Source of the DNA: Deltaproteobacteria bacterium HGW-Deltaproteobacteria-15
GTDB taxonomy: Bacteria; Desulfobacterota; DSM-4660; Desulfatiglandales; HGW-15
Length of the DNA: 64,000 bases
NCBI GenBank assembly: GCA_002840535.1
Contig: PHBH01000007.1
Location: forward strand, 1 to 64,000
Direction of reading: 5' to 3'
In this document: piece after piece, positions 27,050 to 35,200 of the stretch
Layout: the number at the start of each line of letters is the position of its first letter
How positions within the stretch are numbered: position 1 is the stretch's first letter
The notes under the pieces: generated by a model
Databases searched by the model: none
What the model was told of the DNA's origin: nothing
What the model saw: only the letters and a program-made list of their open reading frames with translations
Translations under genes and position numbers: made by a program

Positions 27050-27205
27050 GCAACACCGAAAGAGGATACAAGATCCAAAGATACAGGATCCAGGATGCAG
27101 GATCCAGGATCCAACAGCAGTGAGCAGTGAGCAAGCAGGCAGTAAGCAGTAAGCAGTTCCGCCAACGACACCGGGATCTCCGCTGCGCTTCGATAAGCCT
27201 ATCAG
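27050..27205. repeat. Short tandem repeats upstream of hisC
   Basis: GATCCAGGATGCAGGATCCAGG-type heptamer repeats (about 27065-27112) are followed by AGCAGTGAGCAAGCAGGCAGTAAGCAGTAAGCAG (about 27114-27155). A stretch ending GGGATCTCCGCTGCGCTTCGATA recurs almost exactly at about 49851-49905. No gene is seen; the rest of 27205-27322 is AT-rich. Confidence 0.65.
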
Positions 27206-27322
27206 AAGAGATTTTAAGCCCTGACGGATTGTAATTAAAGGAATGCGGAAGATGTACCGATGTCCAATTTTGGCACGGAACATGCTTCAAATAAAAAAAA
27301 TGTTCAAACACAAAAAAAGGCC

Positions 27323-27350
27323 TTGATATTCAAATTAAAACCTTTATATG
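27323..27350 (+). promoter_or_regulatory. Promoter of the kamA operon
   Basis: TTGATA (27323-27328), 16 bases, TATATG (27345-27350), preceded by A/T tracts that could act as an UP element. The coding start at 27390 is about 35 bases from the expected transcript start. Confidence 0.45.
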
Positions 27351-27389
27351 TACTTGACCAAATTCGAACTCACATTCAAGGGGGTGCAA

Positions 27390-28685
27390 ATGAAAAAGGA
27401 GTTGCTGAGCGCCGAGGACTTTGAGCCCCCGAGTACGAGCACCGCACTCGGGGAGATGCCGGCAGGAACTGAGTTCCCTCCTCCATACAAGAACCCATCC
27501 AAAATCGTTCAAATCCGTAGGGTCCCCTCCACGCCGAGGTTCCGGGTCGGTCCGCGTGCTTCGGCCTTCCGCAAACGACATTTTCCTCAGGTACATTCCT
27601 TCGAATGGAACGACTGGCACTGGCAGCTTGCGAACCGTATCACGGACATCGGCACGCTGGACAGGATGCTCCGGTTATCCGAGGAGGAGAAGACGGCCCT
27701 GACCAATGTCGGCCGGCGTTTCCCGATGGCAATTACCCCGTACTATACGAGCCTGCTGGATCGCGACAACCCCTCTCAACCGATCCGGAGGACCGTTGTC
27801 CCGGTTATTCAAGAGCATCTGCTGTCACCGCAGGAAAAGGATGATCCTCTTGGAGAGGAACATGACAGTCCTGTTCCGGGCCTGGTCCACCGGTATCCCG
27901 ATCGCGTGCTCTTTCTGGTCACCGAGTTCTGTTCAACCTACTGCCGTTATTGCACCCGATCCCGAATCGTGGGGAACGGGAAGAGTTCGCTTCCCAACAC
28001 GGCACGATGGGAAGAGGCACTCAAGTATATCGAATCCACCCCTTCCGTAAGGGACGTGCTTTTGTCGGGCGGAGATCCCCTCACATTGCCGGATGCCACA
28101 CTCGAGTGGCTGTTGTCGCGGCTCAGGCGAATCCCCCACGTGGAATTTATCCGCATCGGCACCAAAGCACCGGCAGTGCTGCCCCAGAGGATAACCCCTT
28201 CGCTGGTGAGAACCCTGAAGCGATTTCATCCTTTGTGGATGAGCATCCATTTCACCCACCCGGATGAGCTCACACCGGAAACGTTTCAGGCCTGTGAGCG
28301 ACTTGCGGATGGAGGAATTCCCCTTGGGAGCCAGACAGTGCTCCTCTCAGGGATCAACGATGACGTGAGCGTTATGAAAAAGCTGGTGCACGGGCTGCTT
28401 CGCGCCAGGGTGAAACCGTATTATCTCTACCAGTGCGATCCCATTTCCGGATCCTCCCATTTCCGGACTCCGGTGGAGAAGGGGATCGAGATGATTCGGG
28501 GTTTGCGGGGACATACCACAGGGTACGGGGTCCCTTCCTATGTTATTGACGCCCCTGGGGGCGGAGGGAAGATTCCCCTGTTGCCGGATTACCTCGTGGG
28601 GAGAGAAGGGGAGGATCTCCTTCTCAGAAATTATGAAGGAAACCTCTATAGGTATCCCGATCCCGGTGGAGCGTTTGGTGTATGA
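27390..28685 (+). CDS. KamA-type radical SAM lysine 2,3-aminomutase
   Basis: 431 residues from the ATG at 27390, which follows AAGGGGG; the longer frame from 27348 begins at the promoter. The radical SAM cluster is C181-x3-C185-x2-C188. The PLP lysine is K394 in GGGGK. The two acids that hold the epsilon-amino group in clostridial lysine 2,3-aminomutase (D293, D330) have equivalents D350 (YQCDPIS) and D387 (VIDAPGG), with identical spacing to each other and to the PLP lysine. That predicts lysine or another diamino acid as substrate, giving a beta-amino acid. An N-terminal extension of about 55 residues is present. The next gene overlaps by four bases. Confidence 0.88.
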   Translation: MKKELLSAEDFEPPSTSTALGEMPAGTEFPPPYKNPSKIVQIRRVPSTPRFRVGPRASAFRKRHFPQVHSFEWNDWHWQLANRITDIGTLDRMLRLSEEEKTALTNVGRRFPMAITPYYTSLLDRDNPSQPIRRTVVPVIQEHLLSPQEKDDPLGEEHDSPVPGLVHRYPDRVLFLVTEFCSTYCRYCTRSRIVGNGKSSLPNTARWEEALKYIESTPSVRDVLLSGGDPLTLPDATLEWLLSRLRRIPHVEFIRIGTKAPAVLPQRITPSLVRTLKRFHPLWMSIHFTHPDELTPETFQACERLADGGIPLGSQTVLLSGINDDVSVMKKLVHGLLRARVKPYYLYQCDPISGSSHFRTPVEKGIEMIRGLRGHTTGYGVPSYVIDAPGGGGKIPLLPDYLVGREGEDLLLRNYEGNLYRYPDPGGAFGV

Positions 28686-29665
28686 GTTTGAAAGTCGGGA
28701 TCACCTACGATCTTCGAAAAGAGTACATCGCCATGGGCTTGGGCGAAGAGGAGACCGCGGAGTTCGATAAACCCGAGACCATCGAAGCCATTGCCGGGGC
28801 CCTGGTGCAACTGGGGCACAGAGCGGAAAAGATAGGCAACATCCAGGCCCTGGCGAAACGGCTCGTAGCCGGAGACCGCTGGGACCTGGTGTTCAATATC
28901 GCCGAAGGGCTGCGGGGTTTCGGAAGAGAAGCCCAGGTGCCGGCCCTGCTCGACGCCTATGAAATCCCATACACCTTCTCGGACCCCCTTGTGATGTCCC
29001 TCACTTTGCACAAGGGCATGACCAAGCGGGTGATCCGGGATCTGGGCATACCGACGCCCGACTTCGCCGTGGTGGAGGACGAGGCGGAAGCAGGCAAGGT
29101 CGACCTCCCATTTCCCCTTTTTGCAAAACCCGTGGCCGAAGGCACCGGCAAAGGGATCAGCGGCTCCTCCAGGATCGAATCCAGGGCCGATCTGGCCCGC
29201 ATTTGTGTAGAACTCCTGCGCGATTTTGAACAGCCTGTCCTTGTCGAGACTTATCTGCCGGGCCGTGAATTCACCGTGGGTGTCACGGGCACGGGAAAAG
29301 AGGCCTCCGCGCTGGCGGTCATCGAGGTGATATTGAAGAGCGATGCTGAATCGAACGCCTATTCTTATGTGAATAAACAGAGGTTCGAGGAACTGGTGGA
29401 ATACCGCCTGGTGAAGGACAGCATGGCCGAGAAAGCGGCCGGGGTGGCTGTGGCCGCGTACAAGGGTTTGGGGTGCAGGGATGCGGGCCGGGTGGATCTT
29501 CGCTCCGACCTTCACGGACAGCCCCAGTTCATGGAGATCAACCCGCTTGCCGGTCTCCATCCGGAGGATTCGGACCTCCCTATCTTGAACCGGCTGGCGG
29601 GATTCACCTACCTGGATCTCATCGATCAAATCATTTCATCGGCCCGGGCAAGGATGGGAAGATGA
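28682..29665 (+). CDS. D-Ala-D-Ala-ligase-like ATP-grasp enzyme 1
   Basis: 327 residues with the three-part ATP-grasp fold: an N-terminal Rossmann-like part, a lid and central domain (PFPLFAKPVAEGTGKGI), and a Mg-binding C-terminus (RVDLRSD, FMEINPLAGLH). It should ligate a carboxylate to an amine through an acylphosphate. The start overlaps the kamA stop (ATGA). Real D-Ala-D-Ala ligases sit with cell-wall genes. Here the neighbours are an aminomutase, a second ligase and an acetyltransferase, so an amide or peptide containing a beta-amino acid is more likely. The substrate is unknown. Confidence 0.85.
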   Translation: MSLKVGITYDLRKEYIAMGLGEEETAEFDKPETIEAIAGALVQLGHRAEKIGNIQALAKRLVAGDRWDLVFNIAEGLRGFGREAQVPALLDAYEIPYTFSDPLVMSLTLHKGMTKRVIRDLGIPTPDFAVVEDEAEAGKVDLPFPLFAKPVAEGTGKGISGSSRIESRADLARICVELLRDFEQPVLVETYLPGREFTVGVTGTGKEASALAVIEVILKSDAESNAYSYVNKQRFEELVEYRLVKDSMAEKAAGVAVAAYKGLGCRDAGRVDLRSDLHGQPQFMEINPLAGLHPEDSDLPILNRLAGFTYLDLIDQIISSARARMGR

Positions 29666-29668
29666 CCC

Positions 29669-30658
29669 ATGCTGGTTGCCGTACTGCACGACCTTGTCTC
29701 TCAAGAGGATGCCGGTCCGGACCACAAAGACGTCCTGGTGCAGGCCGAGGCTGTCTCCATTGCACTTCGCGAGCTGGGTTATGATCCTCTAACGATCTGC
29801 GCTTCGCTCGATTTTTCCGCCCTCACTAAAAAGCTGAAGGATCTCCGTCCCTCCTTTGTCTTCAACCTTGTGGAATCGGTCGAGGGGCATGGAAGGCTCA
29901 TTTACCTCCCACCCGCCCTGCTCGACTGTCTACGGATTCCTTACACGGGCTCCGGAACCGATGCCATTTACATGACGACAAACAAACTGGCGGCCAAAAA
30001 GGCACTGAGAAACGGCGGCATTCGAACACCCCATAGCTTCTCCGGAAAGGATCTCGAGCAGGCCCCCGCTTTTTTACCCGGACCGTATATCGTAAAATCC
30101 GTCTGGGAGCACGCCTCCATCGGCCTGGATGAAGAATCGGTGAAGATTGCATCACACCCGGGGGATCTTCTTGCCCGAATCCGTGAGATGGAGGCAAGAC
30201 TCGGGACGGATTGTTTTGCAGAATCCTACATCGAAGGAAGGGAGTTCAACCTCTCCGTGCTTGCAGCAGAGGGGGGAGCCCAGGGGCTTCCTCCGGCCGA
30301 GATCCGCTTTGAAGAGTACCCTGAGGGGAAAAAAAGAATTGTGGGCTATCGTGCCAAATGGCTTGAGGGCTCCTTCGAATACCAACACACCGTCCGAACC
30401 TTTGATTTCCCTCCTTCGGACCATGCTCTCCTTCAGTCCCTCTCCGACATTGCCGTCATGTGCTGGTCCCTATTCGATCTGCGGGGTTATGCCAGGGTGG
30501 ATTTTCGAGTGGATGCCGGAGGGACTCCCTGGGTGCTGGAGGTGAACGCCAATCCATGTCTCTCCCCGGATGCCGGATTTGCCGCAGCCGCTGCAAGGGC
30601 CGATTTGCCCTTCACCAGGGTGGTAGAGAGAATCGTTCAGGATACGGAAGGCCTTTAG
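29669..30658 (+). CDS. D-Ala-D-Ala-ligase-like ATP-grasp enzyme 2
   Basis: 329 residues, a distant paralogue of the preceding ligase. It has FVFNLVESVEGHGR near the N-terminus, PYIVKSVWEHASIGLD in the lid/ATP site and RVDFRVDAGGTPWVLEVNANPCLS at the metal site, all in the order expected for the family. The gap to the first ligase is 3 bp. Two non-identical ligases side by side suggest two successive couplings or a heteromeric enzyme. Confidence 0.85.
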   Translation: MLVAVLHDLVSQEDAGPDHKDVLVQAEAVSIALRELGYDPLTICASLDFSALTKKLKDLRPSFVFNLVESVEGHGRLIYLPPALLDCLRIPYTGSGTDAIYMTTNKLAAKKALRNGGIRTPHSFSGKDLEQAPAFLPGPYIVKSVWEHASIGLDEESVKIASHPGDLLARIREMEARLGTDCFAESYIEGREFNLSVLAAEGGAQGLPPAEIRFEEYPEGKKRIVGYRAKWLEGSFEYQHTVRTFDFPPSDHALLQSLSDIAVMCWSLFDLRGYARVDFRVDAGGTPWVLEVNANPCLSPDAGFAAAAARADLPFTRVVERIVQDTEGL

Positions 30659-30678
30659 AAAGAATTGAGGGGCTGCTG

Positions 30679-31173
30679 ATGATGGATCTGGATGCACTCG
30701 GGTTTCGAAACGACCCGCATCCTTCGGATGCGGGGATCATCCGTGAGGTCGTCTCCTCCAGCGGCTTTTTCTCCCCTGCCGAAATAGACATTGCCTTGGA
30801 ACTCCTCCATGAGCGGATCGCAAAAGGCGAATCCAGCGGCTACTATTTTCTCTTTGCCGAGGTCGAAGGCCACGTGATCGGCTATGCCTGTTTCGGCCCC
30901 ATACCCTGCACGCTGACGAGCTTTGATTTGTATTGGATTGCAGTCAGCCCGGATCTGAGAGGATCGGGAGCGGGCAGGAGGATCATCGCAGAGGTGGAGG
31001 CCGAAATCCGTCGAATGGGTGGGACCAGGATCTATGTCGAGACCTCTTCCAGAGAGCTTTACCTGCCCACCCGGGGCTTTTATTCGAAATGTGGCTACGA
31101 AGAAGAGGCGGTGTTCAAAGATTTCTATGCGCCGGGAGACAACAAGGTGGTTTTTCTGAAGGTCCTCCAATGA
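30679..31173 (+). CDS. GNAT family N-acetyltransferase
   Basis: 164 residues from the ATG at 30679, placed after GAGGGG (30667-30672). The acetyl-CoA loop reads VSPDLRGSGAGRRII, with preceding strand LYWIAV and closing PTRGFYSKCGYEEEA. It is last of the four-gene unit. In methanogens and some bacteria, an acetyltransferase (AblB) acts after lysine 2,3-aminomutase (AblA) to make N-epsilon-acetyl-beta-lysine. This protein could do the same or cap the ligase product. Confidence 0.85.
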   Translation: MMDLDALGFRNDPHPSDAGIIREVVSSSGFFSPAEIDIALELLHERIAKGESSGYYFLFAEVEGHVIGYACFGPIPCTLTSFDLYWIAVSPDLRGSGAGRRIIAEVEAEIRRMGGTRIYVETSSRELYLPTRGFYSKCGYEEEAVFKDFYAPGDNKVVFLKVLQ

Positions 31174-31234
31174 GCCGCAGGTCCAGGATGCAGGATTCAG
31201 GATAGGACAAAGCATCCAAGGCCGTTTGAACTCT

Positions 31235-31302
31235 GCCACAAAGACACAAAGGCACTAAGAAAACCATTGTTCTTTTTCTTTGTGTCTTAGTGCCTTGGTG
31301 GC
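31235..31302. repeat. Inverted pair of CACAAAG repeats forming a hairpin
   Basis: GCCACAAAGACACAAAGGCACTAAGA (31235-31260) faces its near complement (31277-31302) across a 16-base T-rich loop. It lies after the GNAT gene and could terminate the kamA operon. A second such pair is at 33362-33427. Confidence 0.7.
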
Positions 31303-31419
31303 CGATCTTCATTTTCCTTGGACATTCCGCGGTTCTCCCCCCTCCGGGTTGCCATGGACAACCAATGCAGTTATCATGGGCTCATGGAAAATGAAGTTCC
31401 AGAGTTTATGGCAACTGAT

Positions 31420-31893
31420 ATGGAGAAGAGAAATCGCATACCCATGGCAACGATCCGACCCTTGATGCGCGCGTTTTACGTGGCGGCTTTAATGGGCGTG
31501 TTATGCCTCACGCCTCTTCAGTCCTTCTCACAGCAGAACGGCCAGCCACCCCCTTCGGAAACGGCAGAGGCGACGGTCCTGAAAGAAGCGATGATGTGTG
31601 AATCGATCAGAGACGGCTTGCCGGTCAACGCAGGCATCGTCTTCTCGATCCGACAAGGCCGGATTTTTTGCTTCACGTCGTTCGCACCCGCGTCTCAGAG
31701 AACGGCAATTCACCATAAATGGTTTCACCGGGGTCAGTTGACCAACAACCAACGTCTGTGGGTCCATCCGCCTCTTTCGGCCGTTGCCAGTTCAATTCAG
31801 CTCCGGGAAGCGGACAAGGGCGCCTGGCAGGTGGAAGTAACAAATAATTCAGGCAAGATTCTCAAGGTGCTGAGGTTCAGCGTCGTGGATTGA
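31420..31893 (+). CDS. DUF2914-type exported protein
   Basis: About 157 residues. A signal sequence follows the ATGs at 31420 or 31444 (hydrophobic FYVAALMGVLCL, likely cleavage near SFSQ). The C-terminal 95 residues match the DUF2914 pattern: GRIFCFTSF, HKWFHRGQL and WQVEVTNNSGKIL. It is probably periplasmic or anchored by an uncleaved helix. No ribosome site clearly decides the start. It lies 1 bp before the diadenylate cyclase fusion gene, so the two should be co-expressed. Confidence 0.72.
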   Translation: MEKRNRIPMATIRPLMRAFYVAALMGVLCLTPLQSFSQQNGQPPPSETAEATVLKEAMMCESIRDGLPVNAGIVFSIRQGRIFCFTSFAPASQRTAIHHKWFHRGQLTNNQRLWVHPPLSAVASSIQLREADKGAWQVEVTNNSGKILKVLRFSVVD

Positions 31894-31894
31894 A

Positions 31895-33349
31895 ATGGAC
31901 GGTATCCTGAATTTCATAGGCGGAATTCGGTGGCAGGACGGGGTGGATATCATTCTGAACAGCTATATCCTCTTCCGGCTTTATATTCTTTTCAGGGGCA
32001 CCAACGCGTTCCGCGTCCTCATAGGGATTGTTGTACTCTGGTTCTTTCTTCGTGTAGCCGCTTTTCTCGGCCTGATCGTGACCAGTTGGGCCATGCAGGG
32101 GATCATTGCGGTAGCCGCTCTCATCATAGTTGTAATCTTCAGGAACGAGATCCGGTCCATTCTGCAGGCCAGAAATCTCAGAACCATTGTTTGGAGTTTC
32201 CCGAAAAGACCCGTCAAACCGCCTGTGGAGACGATTGCCGAAACCGTCTTTGAGATGGGCAGGAGGCACGTTGGCGCGCTGATAGTGTTTCCCGGAAACG
32301 AGAATCTGTCCGAACACGCCCATGGCGGCATTCCCTGGCTTGGCAAGATCTCCAAGGAAATGATCATGAGCATCTTCTGGAAAGGCAACCCGGTTCACGA
32401 TGGGGCTGCCATTATCCAGGGAGATCGTGTGACGGAGGTCGGCGCGGTTCTTCCGCTATCCCGTCGGGAGGACCTCCCCTATTACTACGGAACCCGCCAC
32501 AGGGCGGCTGCGGGAATGGCGGAACTGACCGATGCGCTTGTGGTCGTCGTTTCCGAGGAACGGGGCCAGGTCTCCGTAGCCAAAGGGCAGTCCTTCAAAG
32601 TAGTCGAGAACAAGGAGGAGTTGCGCGAAAAACTCGAGTCGCATGCAGGGGTGTCATCCAAACAGGGCGGACGCAGAAAGGCTGAGCAACTGGAACTGAT
32701 CACGGCTGCGGCTCTTTCCGTGCTGTTTATCGGAGCGGTGTGGTTCAGCTTCACGAGGGGTTTGGATACGCTGATCACTCTCGAGGTGCCGATCGAGTAC
32801 ATGAACCGTGAGCCGGGTCTGGAGATCCTGGACACATCCCGCAATACGGTTTCCCTTGAATTGAGCGGATCGGGATTGCTCATCCGATCGGTCCGCCCGG
32901 ATCAGGTTCAGGTTCGACTTGACCTGGGCACAGCCGTGCCGGGGGAGAACATTATACCCCTCACGGCAGAAAACATCAGCCTCCCCCCGGGTGTGTTCCT
33001 GAAAAACATCAGGACTCAGACAGTCGAGGTAGTCATGGACGTGATCATACGAAAGGAACTACCGGTTCAGGTGGACTGGGGCGGGAAGCTCCGCGAAGGG
33101 GTGATCATCTCCGATGTGAAGATCGATCCGGAAACGGTTCAGGTGGTCGGGGTGAAAAAGATCCTGGACAAGATTACGGCCATCTATACCGAAAGGGTTC
33201 CCGTGGACCACATTGAAGAATCCGGATCCGTCTCGGTCAGACTTGTGGCGAGCCCTCCTCTCTTGAGAATCGCCGGGGGATACAGGGACAGGGTCCTCGT
33301 GGATTACACGGTCCTTGAAAGAGAAGCTTCGGGAGAGGCGAAGAAATAG
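31895..33349 (+). CDS. CdaA diadenylate cyclase fused to YbbR/CdaR domains
   Basis: 484 residues. Three N-terminal membrane segments (about 15-85) are followed by a DisA_N/DAC domain (about 100-245) with the catalytic NPVHDGAAII and GTRHRAA motifs (DGA and RHR). A charged linker and a fourth membrane segment (about 270-290) come next, then an extracytoplasmic part with YbbR repeats (about 300-475). In Firmicutes the cyclase CdaA and its regulator CdaR are separate adjacent genes; here they form one chain. It should make c-di-AMP from two ATP, with the YbbR part acting outside the membrane. glmM, the usual third gene, is not adjacent. The reading frame is continuous. Confidence 0.9.
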   Translation: MDGILNFIGGIRWQDGVDIILNSYILFRLYILFRGTNAFRVLIGIVVLWFFLRVAAFLGLIVTSWAMQGIIAVAALIIVVIFRNEIRSILQARNLRTIVWSFPKRPVKPPVETIAETVFEMGRRHVGALIVFPGNENLSEHAHGGIPWLGKISKEMIMSIFWKGNPVHDGAAIIQGDRVTEVGAVLPLSRREDLPYYYGTRHRAAAGMAELTDALVVVVSEERGQVSVAKGQSFKVVENKEELREKLESHAGVSSKQGGRRKAEQLELITAAALSVLFIGAVWFSFTRGLDTLITLEVPIEYMNREPGLEILDTSRNTVSLELSGSGLLIRSVRPDQVQVRLDLGTAVPGENIIPLTAENISLPPGVFLKNIRTQTVEVVMDVIIRKELPVQVDWGGKLREGVIISDVKIDPETVQVVGVKKILDKITAIYTERVPVDHIEESGSVSVRLVASPPLLRIAGGYRDRVLVDYTVLEREASGEAKK

Positions 33350-33361
33350 GAGAGAAAATCG

Positions 33362-33427
33362 GCCACCAAGGCAATAAGACACAGAGAAAATCCAAAGCAG
33401 TTCTTAGTGCCTTTGTGTCTTTGTGGC
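33362..33427. repeat. Second inverted CACAAAG repeat pair
   Basis: GCCACCAAGGCAATAAGACACAGAGA (33362-33387) and its imperfect complement (about 33403-33427) flank a short loop between the convergent cyclase and glgA genes. It is a probable bidirectional terminator built from the repeat family. Confidence 0.65.
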
Positions 33428-33497
33428 AGAGTTGGAAGGTTCAATGTCCACATGATAACCCAGGTCATTGTCATTGGAGATTCTCCATCGGACATTC

Positions 33498-34967
33498 TCA
33501 GTGGTCCCATGTGAGGAGACCTCGATAGATCTCCAGATAGCTTTCAGCGGAACGATCCCAGGAGAAATCGGCCTTCATTCCACTGACTGCCAACTGCCTC
33601 CAGATCCGGACCTTCCGATAGAGGCTGAGGGCCTGTCGAATCGCCGAGAAAAAGGATTCCGGCTCAAAGGATTCAAAACGGAAGCCGTTTCCTTCCCTGG
33701 TGGCCTGGTCGAACGGGGTGATGGTGTCCGCAAGGCCGCCTGTTGCACGAACAACGGGTATGGTCCCGTATCGGAGTGCATAGAGCTGGGTGAGGCCGCA
33801 TGGTTCATATTGTGAGGGGACCAGGAGGATGTCCGAGCCTGCCATAATCCTGTGGGCCAGGGGTTCATCAAACCCAATCCTGACCCCAATCCGCCCCGGA
33901 TGATCTTCGGCAAGCTTTGCCACGGCCTTCTCGTAATGCTCTTCGCCGGCGCCGAGCACCGCCAGACCCGCGCCATCTTCGATTACCCTGTGAGCGACGC
34001 GCAGAAGCAGATCGCACCCTTTCTGGCCGGAAAGACGAGAGATGAAACCGAGTAGGGGTTTGTCTGCCATTCTCTCGTTCATGCCCATTTCAGAGATGAG
34101 AAGGGTTTTGCATTCCTTCTTTCCCTTCAGTTCCTCAGCGCTGTAGCGAACCGGAAGATGAGGATCCACTGCAGGGTCCCACTGGCTATAATCCGCGCCA
34201 TTCAAAATGCCGTACAGGGAGTCGGATCTTTTTCTGAGGATCCCCTCCATACCGAGGCCCATTTCCGCGGTCTGGATTTCCTTGCCATACCTGGGGCTTA
34301 CCGTGGTGATCACATCGGAGTACACGATGCCCGCCTTCAAAAGGCTGACCTGCCCCCAGTATTCCAGCCCCTCGGGATGAAACTCCGAGTAAGGGATCCC
34401 GGAGAGGCGAAGCTTTTCAGGAGGGAAGAGCCCCTGATATCCGATGTTATGTATGGTGAAGACCGAGGTCGTGTTCAGAAAGAAGGGCTCTCCCCGAAAG
34501 AGGGTTTTCAGATAGACGGGAACCAGGCCTGTTTGCCAATCATGGCAATGAATCACATCGATCCGGATGCCGGCATGCTGTGCAAAATGAAGGACGGCCC
34601 TGGAGAAAAATGTGAAGCGCTCGAAATTGTCGTAGTAATCTCCCGCAGGATTCCGGTAGAGGTTGGGACGATCGTAGAGATCTTCCCTTTCGATGAAATA
34701 GACAGGCGTACCCTGCGATGTCTCTCCGCTCCAGATGGTGCAGGCCAGCTTTCCGGCCCCAAGCGGGACCTCCAGTCCGGCAATCATCCGGGTGAGCCTG
34801 AACCCCCCCTCCTTTACGGTTCTGTAGAGCGGAAGGCAGATGCTCGCGTCCACTCCCTGCCGGCGCAGGGCGTCTGGAAGCGATCCGGCCACATCCGCCA
34901 GGCCTCCTGTCTTGGCAAATGGCGCAACCTCGGGCGCGAGAAACAACACATTGAATTTTCCGGACAT
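33498..34967 (-). CDS. glgA: Glycogen synthase (ADP-glucose, GT5)
   Basis: 489 residues from the ATG at 34967, which has AGAGGA five bases upstream; the longer frame starts at 34982. It has APFAKTGGLADV (ADP-glucose binding), HNIGYQG, and the C-terminal EPCGLTQLYALRYGTIPVV with GGLADTI, all diagnostic of GlgA. It adds glucose from ADP-glucose to alpha-1,4-glucan. glgC is in the same window on the other strand at 42041, separated by tamAB. Confidence 0.95.
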   Translation of the reverse strand: MSGKFNVLFLAPEVAPFAKTGGLADVAGSLPDALRRQGVDASICLPLYRTVKEGGFRLTRMIAGLEVPLGAGKLACTIWSGETSQGTPVYFIEREDLYDRPNLYRNPAGDYYDNFERFTFFSRAVLHFAQHAGIRIDVIHCHDWQTGLVPVYLKTLFRGEPFFLNTTSVFTIHNIGYQGLFPPEKLRLSGIPYSEFHPEGLEYWGQVSLLKAGIVYSDVITTVSPRYGKEIQTAEMGLGMEGILRKRSDSLYGILNGADYSQWDPAVDPHLPVRYSAEELKGKKECKTLLISEMGMNERMADKPLLGFISRLSGQKGCDLLLRVAHRVIEDGAGLAVLGAGEEHYEKAVAKLAEDHPGRIGVRIGFDEPLAHRIMAGSDILLVPSQYEPCGLTQLYALRYGTIPVVRATGGLADTITPFDQATREGNGFRFESFEPESFFSAIRQALSLYRKVRIWRQLAVSGMKADFSWDRSAESYLEIYRGLLTWDH

Positions 34968-35200
34968 GTATCCTCTTAACATACCCCATCGCCCGAATCA
35001 ATGAAGCGGCTGAATCCTTTTGAAAAGGAAGGGTAAAAATTGTAGAATCCTGGTGTTTTCGTCAAGACCCCGATGGCCTGAGTAAAGCGTTAGTAGTTGG
35101 TGGTTCGTCGTTGGTTGCAGAGAGCGAAGCAGAGTTGAATTGATGGGTGGAATTCCCACAGGCTGGTAACAATCCGCAACCCGCAACTCACAACCTGCCA

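Noticed and set aside
28682..30658. Cell-wall D-Ala-D-Ala ligases (ddl)
   Set aside because: The fold fits, but two diverged copies in an aminomutase/acetyltransferase operon with no murein genes make this assignment unlikely.
30460..30678. Longer N-terminal form of the GNAT protein
   Set aside because: This part overlaps the preceding ligase in another frame, looks non-coding, and a good ribosome site lies just before 30679.
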